Below are positions 8,107 to 15,141 of a stretch of DNA of 22,158 bases, one piece after another. Within the stretch, counting starts at the first letter, position 1. Each line of letters begins with the position of its first letter. A program made the translations under genes and the position numbers. Under the pieces are notes generated by a model. The model saw only the letters and a program-made list of their open reading frames with translations. It made no database searches and was not told the DNA's origin. The DNA comes from Chromatiales bacterium (GTDB lineage: Bacteria; Pseudomonadota; Gammaproteobacteria; JACCYU01): positions 1 through 22,158 of the forward strand of contig JAPSGG010000001.1 in the NCBI GenBank assembly GCA_031177845.1, read 5' to 3'.

Positions 8107-9089
8107 TGTGGATCCTTCGAAAGGGCATTGAGCAGCCGGTCTATGGTGTCGGCGAACAACCCGTAAAGGTCATCGGCCGCCTCCGAGCCGCCCACCGTGT
8201 ACGGCAGCATGACCGCGGGTATCCCGGCGTTTTCACTCAGCCATTGCGAGGCTTGCTCGCTCTCGTAGGCGGAGCGGATGACCATCGCTGCCGGTTGCTC
8301 CTCCAGCCGGCTTTGAAGTTCCGCCAGATGCGCGGCCGTGGGTGGTATGCCGGGCTTTGGTTCCAACTCGCCGGCCGTCTCTAGCCCCAACCAATCGAAC
8401 AGATATGCCCAGGTGCGGTGATGCACCACCACAGGAACGCCTTCAAGCGGTGCCGCTCGCGCTTCCCAATGCGCGATCGCCTGGATCCATTGAGACTTGA
8501 AACCTTCGAGGCGCGCTCGATACTCATCCGCTTGTTCGGGATCCAACGCCTGCATGCGATCGGTGAGTTCCTCTGCGATCGTCAGCAGCCGGCGCGGGTC
8601 CAAGTGCACGTGGGGATTGCCGGAAGGATGAATGTCGCCCATGCTGCGATCGACCCGCTCGGGGATTTCGAGACGCTCGACCTGAGCGGCGGCTTCGAAG
8701 TAGCCGGGCTGTCCGATCTGAATGCGACCGTTGCCAGACTGGCGCAACAGCAGCGGCAGCCAGCCAATCTCCAGTTCCGCGCCGGAACACACCATTAAAT
8801 CCGCCTGGCGCGTCTGCGCGATCAGGCTCGGCCGCGCCTCAATCCGATGGGGATCTTGGAACGCCGTGGTGGCGGTGTAGACTTCCACGTCTTCTCCGCC
8901 CAGCTGCTGGGCCAATGCCGCCCATTCAGGCTCGCAGGCGAAGACCTGAAGCTCGGCGGCGGCGCATTGAGCAGCAAGAAGACCTAGGACGGCCACCACA
9001 TAGCGATTAAATCCCCCCTGCGCCCCTCTTTTAAAAAGGGGGGATAGGGGGATTTCGGCAGGTTTCGAGATTTTAAACATGGGCTTCAT
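8103..9089 (-). CDS. znuA: Zinc ABC transporter periplasmic binding protein, ZnuA-like
   Basis: A 328-residue cluster A-I solute-binding protein. Candidate metal ligands fit the family: His81 in FQDPHRIEARPS, His160/His162 in NPHVHLDP, and His223/His224 in VVHHRTWAYLFDWLGL. The C-terminal PYTVGGSEAADDLYGLF is also family-like. The signal peptide is unusual: its hydrophobic part (about 30-45, ending AQCAAAE) is preceded by a long n-region of which residues 12-27 are encoded by a G/C-run palindrome (9009-9054). The ATG at 9089 follows GAGGA by five bases. The stop overlaps znuB. It should capture periplasmic Zn2+ and deliver it to ZnuB. Confidence 0.88.
   Translation of the reverse strand: MKPMFKISKPAEIPLSPLFKRGAQGGFNRYVVAVLGLLAAQCAAAELQVFACEPEWAALAQQLGGEDVEVYTATTAFQDPHRIEARPSLIAQTRQADLMVCSGAELEIGWLPLLLRQSGNGRIQIGQPGYFEAAAQVERLEIPERVDRSMGDIHPSGNPHVHLDPRRLLTIAEELTDRMQALDPEQADEYRARLEGFKSQWIQAIAHWEARAAPLEGVPVVVHHRTWAYLFDWLGLETAGELEPKPGIPPTAAHLAELQSRLEEQPAAMVIRSAYESEQASQWLSENAGIPAVMLPYTVGGSEAADDLYGLFADTIDRLLNALSKDPQ
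9009..9054. repeat. C-run/G-run palindromic repeat inside the znuA signal-peptide coding region
   Basis: The left arm begins AAATCCCCCCTGCGCCCC and the right arm ends AAGGGGGGATAGGGGGATTT, mirrored around a TTTTAAAAA centre. On the minus strand it is translated as the EIPLSPLFKRGAQGGF-type peptide. Similar CCCCCTTTTTAAAGGGGG-type palindromes are dispersed in many bacterial genomes, usually between genes. This copy is in frame and keeps the signal peptide readable. Confidence 0.75.
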
Positions 9090-9099
9090 GTGGTCCTCA

Positions 9100-10329
9100 T
9101 TAGAATCGATGCGCGCCGTGCGCGCCTAGGTTCACGATGTACTGGGCGAAGAACTGATTGTCCGAGTCGGGGTAAGATTCATCTCGGTTGTACTGCAACC
9201 GAAAGCGGCTGAACTCGCTGTGGGTATAGTCGATCATCGCGCTGTAACGCCGTGGTGTGTGGCCTTCGTCGTCGAATCCAGCCTCGGCGAGCACGTCGGG
9301 ATTGGACCCGTTGTTATCGACGTCTAATTCGTCGTAGCGCAGGCCGACTCGCCACCTGGGAATGAACTGATAAACGCCCTGCGCATACCAGCCTGACTGT
9401 CGGCCATCGAGCGTAGTGGTCGCGGGAATCGCCTCGGCGATCGTCACGCCACCGTCCTCGTTGCGGGTGAAAAATTCGGCCTGGAATTGGAAATTGCTCT
9501 CAGTCGGATTGCCCCCTGGCGCCCATTTGTAGACAAAATCAAAGCCGGCGATCTGGTTATCGCCCGTAAAGGTGACCTCGGCTTCTTCTTCCTCTGCCTC
9601 GCCGTGCCCGTGCCCGCCGCCCTCGCGTTCCTCGACGTCCGCATCGAGAAAAGAGAGACCCAACTTCCAGCTGTGGCCGATGGCGAAATCGCCGCCCATA
9701 TCCACGAAAGCGGTGACCGCGCCGATGTCGTCGCCTTCAGCGCGCGAGGCGGGAAAGTCGTTGCCACCCAGGATTTCCGTGCCGAGTTCGAGGAACAAGT
9801 CGGTGGGAGCTACCCAGCGGATCTGCACGCCGTCATCGTTGTACTGATTACCGAACAGGCCACGGTAGATCAGTGGAAAATCGACGAAGTCCTGGGCATG
9901 GACATGGATCTGGTTCAGGTAACCGATGGCCGAGAAAAACCGGCCGCCCCGGAGGGTGAATCCCTGTCCCAGCCCCAGCGTCTCAAGATAAGCCTCCTCG
10001 AGTTCCACCTCGGTCTCGCCGTCTTCGCTGTGCAAGGCTGCGGTAGACCAACCGAAGAACCGATCGTCGATGTTGGCGCTGATGGTCAGTTCCGATTCGC
10101 CCAGGTGAAAGCCCTCCTCGCCCGGTCCGGCTTCGCCGCCCAGCTGAAAGCCGGGTAGTTCGTAGTCTTCCGGATCGTTGGAAAAACTGCCGTAGCGGCC
10201 GTCGAGAATCACGCTGATCGCGGGATTAAAGGCATTGTCGGTGACCCGCTGCTGCCCCGATGAGGGCGCCGAGTCAAAAACTGAGCTAGCCGCAATCGCG
10301 GCTAGAACCGCGTGCATTCGGGTCATCAT
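9100..10329 (-). CDS. Zinc-locus outer-membrane beta-barrel protein with His/Glu-rich loop
   Basis: A 409-residue protein with a signal peptide (MMTRMHAVLAAIAASSVFDS, then APSSGQQ). The rest is a series of alternating-pattern strands ending in VNLGAHGAHRF, the terminal phenylalanine being typical of outer-membrane barrels. There is no TonB plug domain, so it is porin-like rather than a TonB-dependent receptor. An acidic histidine loop (REGGGHGHGEAEEEEAE, about 235-251) looks suited to attracting Zn2+ at the cell surface. The start ATG 10329 follows GAGGAG by five bases; a longer reading from 10377 is less likely. It sits between the small His/Cys protein and znuA. The zinc role is inferred from context and the loop. 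Confidence 0.75.
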   Translation of the reverse strand: MMTRMHAVLAAIAASSVFDSAPSSGQQRVTDNAFNPAISVILDGRYGSFSNDPEDYELPGFQLGGEAGPGEEGFHLGESELTISANIDDRFFGWSTAALHSEDGETEVELEEAYLETLGLGQGFTLRGGRFFSAIGYLNQIHVHAQDFVDFPLIYRGLFGNQYNDDGVQIRWVAPTDLFLELGTEILGGNDFPASRAEGDDIGAVTAFVDMGGDFAIGHSWKLGLSFLDADVEEREGGGHGHGEAEEEEAEVTFTGDNQIAGFDFVYKWAPGGNPTESNFQFQAEFFTRNEDGGVTIAEAIPATTTLDGRQSGWYAQGVYQFIPRWRVGLRYDELDVDNNGSNPDVLAEAGFDDEGHTPRRYSAMIDYTHSEFSRFRLQYNRDESYPDSDNQFFAQYIVNLGAHGAHRF

Positions 10330-10404
10330 GGAATCTCCTCGAGACCATGCCGCGCCCCGGGAGGCGCGCACGGTCAAAGCGACTGATGGATTAGCATATG
10401 GAGA

Positions 10405-10692
10405 TCAGACGGAGGCGATTCGCGGTGGGGCGCGTGCGGCGGGGGTGAAATATCTACCGGAGTTGGATTGCTTCGCGGAGAATGAACATCCAGGTGTTTC
10501 GGCGATCTGCGGAAAGAAGACCAGGACAGGGCCCGACAAAGCATGACTCAAGCTGCCTGCATATGTGCAGATCTGACACTCGGCCGCGTGGGGATGCGTG
10601 TGCGGCGCGGCGCCGTGGACGACGAGCAGAGTCTGTGCCGCGGTCAGGACAACTGCGAGCAGCCAGGCCGTTAAGCTGCGGTGCCTTCTCAT
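10405..10692 (-). CDS. Small His/Cys-rich periplasmic protein of the zinc operon (possible zinc chaperone)
   Basis: A 95-residue protein. An N-terminal hydrophobic segment (about 8-25, LTAWLLAVVLTAAQTLLVV) acts as signal peptide or anchor. It is followed at once by HGAAPHTHPHAAECQIC, with His26, 31, 33, 35 and Cys39/Cys42 as a potential metal site. The remainder is variable. Small proteins of this layout occur at the head of zinc-uptake operons in gammaproteobacteria and are sometimes called zinc chaperones of the ABC uptake system. Here it is first in the operon, about 30 bp downstream of the Zur-like box. Function is inferred from composition and position. Confidence 0.65.
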   Translation of the reverse strand: MRRHRSLTAWLLAVVLTAAQTLLVVHGAAPHTHPHAAECQICTYAGSLSHALSGPVLVFFPQIAETPGCSFSAKQSNSGRYFTPAARAPPRIASV

Positions 10693-10722
10693 TGGTTAGC
10701 GGCGGCCGACATGATGGTGTGT

Positions 10723-10739
10723 ATGTTACGTAGTAACGT
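10723..10739 (-). promoter_or_regulatory. Candidate Zur operator and promoter of the zinc operon
   Basis: ATGTTACGTAGTAACGT contains the perfect inverted repeat GTTAC-GTA-GTAAC. It resembles the proteobacterial Zur box (TGTTAY..RTAACA type) and lies about 30 bp upstream of the first gene of the zinc operon. Read on the minus strand, TTCCAA and TAACAT spaced by 18 form a weak sigma70 pair whose -10 falls inside the box, as expected for repression by Zur with bound zinc. Confidence 0.6.
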
Positions 10740-11176
10740 GTTGGCATTGGAAGATAGTAACCGGGGCTACAGCTAATGGATCCGAGCAGGCCAGCGCGAC
10801 TGCTTGTGACTGCCAAGACCGAAGCACCGTGATCTAATGCGCAAACTTGTGCTACAGGATTGGCATTAGTTGTGCTACAAAGCCAAGCCTCGTCAACGGC
10901 TCATCAAAGCCTCCCCCCTTTATCTGGTTAATACAGGTATGGTCCAGAACCTACGTTTTTATGTGAGGCAGCACATCGGATTTCATGTTTCATTGACCAC
11001 GTTGCTGCTCGCTGCAGAAACCTCGATACGGTGGAAGCGGCTATATGCAACAGGTCCCATCAACAAAAAGGCGCCCAATGTGCGTTAGCCACAGTAAGCC
11101 TGCCGGTCGGCTCACAACGTCGCCTCAGTTGCCGCAGAATGCTGTGAAACCCTTCTTTATCCCGGAGATGTCAACC
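10740..11176. other. Intergenic region between the zinc operon and the propeller protein
   Basis: About 440 bp between divergent genes. Apart from the zinc-operon operator at its left edge I see no convincing gene or RNA. A possible 72-residue frame at 10870-11088 has no ribosome binding site or recognisable motif. Confidence 0.4.
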
Positions 11177-12499
11177 GTGGCTCAGAGCCTTCGAACTTCG
11201 AAGATTTCCTTAACCTTATCGCTATTGGTGCTTACATCGGCTTCGTATTCCGCCAATCAGATGAGGTTAGAGGCGGAAATACACCGCGTCGATTCATCAC
11301 ATTCTCATCTTGCCTTGAAACCGATTGGGCGGAACTTTGTTTTATCCAGCGGTGTGTCGTCCTTCCGCCAGTCGCCTGCGGTGGCTTATAACCGAGTGGA
11401 TAACCAATACATGGTCGTATGGACGGACGACCGCAACGCACGGATTACAGGAAACGATATATTCGGTCAACGCGTTTCTGCAAAGGGGAGACTACTTGGG
11501 GACAATATCCCGATTGTCACTGAGATGGATTCACAGAGTGATCCCTCGATAGCTCACAATCGCATGGATAATAACTACCTCGTGACATGGCAACAGCAGC
11601 CATTCGATCAGGACAACTCGGACTTTAACGACGCCTTTGGACAAATACTGTCCAATGACGGCCGGTCTGGTACCGCGTTTCGCATCTCGGACGCGGGCTT
11701 TGAAATCTCGAGCGCGTATAACGCCCAGTACAATAGCTATCTCGTGACTGGAAGGGTCTTTGAATCTGGGCCCGTCCCCGGCATCTTTGGACAGACCGTC
11801 TCACATGATGGTGGCCCAGTCGATGACAGGATTACTATCGCGGCCGGCGCTGCAGAAGACCCACTCAGTGCCCCTGCACCCAACGGTCAGGTCATCTACA
11901 ACCCCGAAGCCAGCGAGTTTTTCGCAACGTGGAGGGATCAAAAAGAAGAAAATCTCAAAGGCCGACGCATCTCCCCTGGCGGCGAGTTAGTTGGAAAACC
12001 AATCGTTATTTCCCATGTCTTTCCCGAAGGTTTCTACGCGGCCAGCGTCGCACTCGATTCTATTAGAGACCGCTACCTAGTCGTCTTTGTCCGCTTTCAA
12101 GGAAATCAAATGCTGGGTCAGTTCGTATCGAGCGCTGGTAAGCTGATTGGCGCCAACTTCCCGATTGAGGCGCTTTATTCAAGGAATACCCCCTCGATCG
12201 TGTATAGCAGGCGCTATGATGCCTACTTGGTCGTATGGGAGAATGGCAACGACATCTTCGCGCGTTTGTTGTCCGCGAGGGGTGATGCGATCGGAAACGT
12301 CCTTCGCCTTACGCGGAACGATACAGCGTTTGACGCTCCTCGGACTGCGCTAAACACCAGGACGGGTCAGTTCCTGGTCGTTTGGGCAGACCAGCGAAAC
12401 CTCTCGAACCGTAGAAGTAGAAGAGATATCTTCGCCCAACTGATTACCGTAGAGGTCCGGCAAAACATCCCTGTAAAGATGGAAATGGCGCATATGTAG
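11177..12499 (+). CDS. Secreted protein with seven propeller-like repeats
   Basis: A 440-residue protein of unknown function. A signal peptide (AQSLRTSKISLTLSLLVLTS, then ASYSA) precedes seven repeats of about 48-60 residues. Each carries a P-x-(V/I)-A-(Y/H)-N...YLV-(V/T)-W core and most a (D/G)IFGQ-x-(V/I)S..G-x-L-(I/V)G tail, for example SPAVAYNRVDNQYMVVWTDD and TPSIVYSRRYDAYLVVW. Seven such units suggest a seven-bladed beta-propeller, used for binding or surface contact; no catalytic motif is seen. GTG 11177 follows GGAGA by eight bases and gives a normal signal peptide. In-frame ATGs at 11045 and 11168 are less well placed. By eye the gene is less GC-rich than its neighbours, which could mean transfer. 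Confidence 0.7.
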   Translation: MAQSLRTSKISLTLSLLVLTSASYSANQMRLEAEIHRVDSSHSHLALKPIGRNFVLSSGVSSFRQSPAVAYNRVDNQYMVVWTDDRNARITGNDIFGQRVSAKGRLLGDNIPIVTEMDSQSDPSIAHNRMDNNYLVTWQQQPFDQDNSDFNDAFGQILSNDGRSGTAFRISDAGFEISSAYNAQYNSYLVTGRVFESGPVPGIFGQTVSHDGGPVDDRITIAAGAAEDPLSAPAPNGQVIYNPEASEFFATWRDQKEENLKGRRISPGGELVGKPIVISHVFPEGFYAASVALDSIRDRYLVVFVRFQGNQMLGQFVSSAGKLIGANFPIEALYSRNTPSIVYSRRYDAYLVVWENGNDIFARLLSARGDAIGNVLRLTRNDTAFDAPRTALNTRTGQFLVVWADQRNLSNRRSRRDIFAQLITVEVRQNIPVKMEMAHM

Positions 12500-12597
12500 C
12501 ACCCGCCTTTGTTGACCATTGACCGAGCCAGTTAGAGCACCGGGCTCTTCCGAACTCGGCGGCAGGGATAGAATTCGTAATTGGGGGCCAAACAACT

Positions 12598-13674
12598 TTA
12601 CGGGCGTTCCTCCTCCGCGTGTAGAAACTTCGCTCGGTACAAGAGGGATGTCTGATCGTGGCCCTCGAAGAATCCAAAGCCGTGATGCTCCGGTTTGGCA
12701 ACGCTGAGCGCATGATAGGTGCGTAAATCGGCTTCATCGAAAAAGGCGCGCGCATTGTGCTCTTCTGCCGCACCAACTGAGTTCGCTCCAAGCGCGACCG
12801 TGGTGCCCGGACCGGCGTAAATGTACTGATCGCCGGAGGTGCCTTTCAAGATCTCAAAGGCCGGCTCTCCCTTGTAGTGACCCGGCGCAATCCACTCAAC
12901 TTCCCAGTCGTCACGGAGCACGGTGGCGATGCGTTGAATCTCCTGATTGTCGGCGGGCAGCAGATGGGTCCCTCCTACAACAAGGGTGAATCGGTTTATT
13001 GATTGCTGCCTTGGCGGTCTCCACGATCTTTTCAATCATGGGATGGCTGCACCCGACCACCAGGACGATGCCCTCGGGCGTGTCGATCGCCAATGAGAGT
13101 TCCACTACGGGCCGATCCGTGCCCCAGGCGCCAGGTAATGCAATTAAATGAAATCCGGGCGCCACTTCGATGGTCTCGCCTACAATCCCAAAGTTGGCTT
13201 CCGGCCATGCCGTGCCAAAGTGCAGGGTCTCGGGCGGATCACCGCCAAAGTAGCGCTGCTCGGGGGGCAAGAACTCGTTCTGTGGATAGAAGGTCCCGGG
13301 TAAGGCAAAACCAAACACACCGAACCCCTCTTGGGGCGCGTAAATTTTCACCTCCGGATTGACGCTCAACAGGTGATTCAGGCCACCGATATGGTCGCCA
13401 TGGCGATGGGAGATGACCAAAAGTCCAACTCCGTTAGGTCAAGGCCTTTGGCTTTGACGTTGTGCGCGAAGATCTCGATGTTGTTGCCGGTATCGAACAG
13501 AATTCGCTTGCCGTTGACCTCCACCAGCGCCAAAAAGCCCCAATCTCTCTGCAACTCGGACGGCTTCCCGAAGGCATCATAAAGGATGGTGATCCCGTTG
13601 CCCGTTGGTTGGGCGATGGAGGCGACGGGTAAAAATAGAAGCAGGATTGCGGTTAGGGTTGCTTTCTTAGGCAT
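12598..13674 (-). pseudogene. Metallo-beta-lactamase-fold hydrolase (COG1237-like) with two compensating frameshifts
   Basis: The gene reads as one protein of about 358 residues only across two frame changes. The first part has a signal peptide (MPKKATLTAILLLFLPVASI, then AQ), FDTGNNIEIFAHN and LDLTELDF. Near 13415-13425 the frame shifts, as if GACTTTGTGGTC had lost one base, and continues as VISHRHGDHIGGL, the zinc-binding HxHxDH motif, through VVGCSHPMIEKIVETAKAAI. Near 13000 it returns to the first frame (about one extra base in the AATAAACCGATT stretch) and reads FTLVVGGTHLLPADNQEI and IAPGHYKGEPAFE to TAA at 12598. The family includes dihydropterin-linked synthases and related hydrolases. 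The shifts cancel, so this is either a recent pseudogene or a pair of base-calling errors. The start follows AGGGGG. Confidence 0.8.
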
Positions 13675-13905
13675 TGTTCCCCCTACGCGTGGAATTGTTT
13701 ACGAGGCGTCTCCCGCCCTTGAGTCTCAAGCTTCTTCTATCGCACAAATGAATACCGGCTGCCGTGGCTTCTCCACGTTGTGCCTGACACCCCTATTACC
13801 AGTCGTAGGCGGGGGCGAACCTAATGAACCCTAAAGTTTTCGAGACGACGTGTTGGAATTAGCAATGCTCATCGACCTATGGGCTCGCGCCCCTGATGGC
13901 CGAAG

Positions 13906-14361
13906 CTACAGGTATCTCCCCGCTGCGGCGACTACGGCGACGGTTAATCCGAGGACCAGATTGATCAGCACGACCGTCCGAATCTGATTCAATGCGCGAC
14001 CGGCGGCGGTGTTATCACCTGCATCCAGTGCCCGTCCTAAGCGTTTGAACGGTGCGAAGAAGACATGAAGATAGAGCAGGATCATAGCGATGCCTAGCGT
14101 CTGCATGACGTGGATGTGCCAGCCGACATTCGCCATGCCGCCGTAATGGCCGAAGATCATCCAGTAACCGGTGACGGGCAGGACCACGACCGCGAGCCAT
14201 ACCCATGCGAAAAACCGCCGGAACGTACGTCGCCACAGCGTCAGGCGAAGTGGTGGTTGCAGCAACTCGGCGGCCGCGGGTCTGAGCGCCGCGTATGCGA
14301 AGAACATGCCGCCAACCCACACGATGGCAGCCAATACGTGCAATCCGATGAGAATGGGCAT
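13906..14361 (-). CDS. CopD-like integral membrane protein
   Basis: A 151-residue protein with four predicted membrane helices at about 4-27, 50-72, 83-105 and 128-148. Conserved-looking features are GLHVLAAIVWVGGMFFAYAA, with His8 at the start of helix 1, and GWHIHVMQTLGIAMILLYLH in helix 3. These fit the CopD/DUF2269-type family of four-helix membrane proteins with intramembrane histidines, associated with copper handling or possibly haem. No copper genes are adjacent. The ribosome binding site before ATG 14361 is weak. Family good, role uncertain. Confidence 0.75.
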   Translation of the reverse strand: MPILIGLHVLAAIVWVGGMFFAYAALRPAAAELLQPPLRLTLWRRTFRRFFAWVWLAVVVLPVTGYWMIFGHYGGMANVGWHIHVMQTLGIAMILLYLHVFFAPFKRLGRALDAGDNTAAGRALNQIRTVVLINLVLGLTVAVVAAAGRYL

Positions 14362-14656
14362 GGGTTAGATGACTAGCGGCTCCTTAATTATAAGTTCTCA
14401 TTCAATGATCGCAACAACGCAGGCAGATCCTGTAAGTCCGGTGCGCTCAAGCGATATTGTGGATGTTTGTGGATGTGGAGATCATCGTTGAGCCATATCT
14501 CCACCTATCATCGCACACTGGATCACCGGCACCTTCTCGTCTAACTAACAATACAATGCTACCGCGACCTTGGATGATACATAACAGACTTGGTTGACGT
14601 GCTGAGCCTGGGGGCGAAGGCCATCTTGAGAACGGTTCAGTCAAGTCAAGAGTTGA
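14362..14656. other. Intergenic region right of the CopD-like gene
   Basis: About 295 bp upstream of the CopD-like gene and left of the hairpin-rich element. Reading both strands I find no supported gene. It may contain the CopD-like promoter on the minus strand, but no clear -35/-10 pair was recognised. Confidence 0.35.
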
Positions 14657-14878
14657 GGAAGCTCTGAATCAATCCATGCCTCTCTCTCAGAACACCGAAA
14701 GCGAAAATCGTGCTTTTCCCTTTCTTCATTTTCGGCGGCATGTAGCCGCCGAAGGGCGACACTTTCAGGCTGCGCAGTCATGCTGCACCTGAAAGTCAGG
14801 GCACACGTCCCGTATGCCCGTGCGAAGCCGTGCTTCGCATCCTGTACCGCAGGAGCTTCTGAATAAATCAGAGGCTCC
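14657..14878. mobile_element. Hairpin-rich 222-bp element, possibly an IS5-type MITE
   Basis: Five hairpins lie nearly back to back: 14731-14753 (perfect 9-bp stem, TTCGGCGGC), 14761-14796 (perfect 9-bp outer stem, ACTTTCAGG), 14799-14819 (8 of 9 pairs), 14820-14840 (9 bp with one G-U) and 14852-14878 (10 of 11 pairs). The left boundary GGAAGCTCTGAATCAATC (14657-14674) is matched in inverted form at the right boundary at about 13 of 18 positions. GGAGCTTCTGAATAAATC at 14852 resembles the IS903/IS5-type terminal repeat as I recall it. Flanks TTGA and TTAA could be a decayed 4-bp target duplication. There is no transposase. A 161-residue frame on the minus strand across it is not convincing as a gene. 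Confidence 0.45.
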
Positions 14879-14970
14879 TTAATCTTGTAACCTGTGCCAA
14901 GACTGGATCGAAGATCGTAGCCGTGCTGACGCTTGCACCAAGCACAGTCTTCAAATGCGACCTCGATCTG

Positions 14971-14999
14971 TTGACATATCGCGCCATGCTCGGCATGAT
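14971..14999 (+). promoter_or_regulatory. Sigma70-type promoter upstream of the siderophore receptor
   Basis: A perfect -35 TTGACA at 14971-14976 is followed by a 17-base spacer and a -10-like CATGAT (4 of 6) at 14994-14999. Transcription would begin near 15006, inside the Fur-like box. The leader to the receptor start would be about 135 bases. Confidence 0.5.
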
Positions 15000-15005
15000 C
15001 CAAAT

Positions 15006-15024
15006 GAGAATGCTTTGCATTCGT
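15006..15024 (+). promoter_or_regulatory. Candidate Fur box
   Basis: GAGAATGCTTTGCATTCGT matches the 19-base Fur consensus at about 12 positions by hand count and contains the perfect inverted repeat GAATGC-TTT-GCATTC (15008-15022). It overlaps the expected transcription start of the TonB-dependent receptor, which fits iron repression. Confidence 0.45.
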
Positions 15025-15141
15025 CAAGCATTGGGATAGATGCGGCGCCGGTAAGTACAACCCGATCGCGCATCTAACGCCAGCCATATTCCTAGCCAGC
15101 GCCCGCTGCAGTAGCTCCGCTCGCACGACCGCACCTTGCGA

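Noticed and set aside
10870..11088. A 72-residue plus-strand frame before the propeller gene
   Set aside because: No ribosome binding site, signal or motif; likely chance.
14820..14850. Possible group II intron domain V (AGCCGT...GTAC)
   Set aside because: The 34-base domain V pattern and catalytic triad do not fit, and there is no maturase gene nearby.
14641..15126. A 161-residue minus-strand reading frame
   Set aside because: It runs through the five-hairpin element and the receptor promoter, its sequence shows no domain or signal, and it has no clear ribosome binding site.
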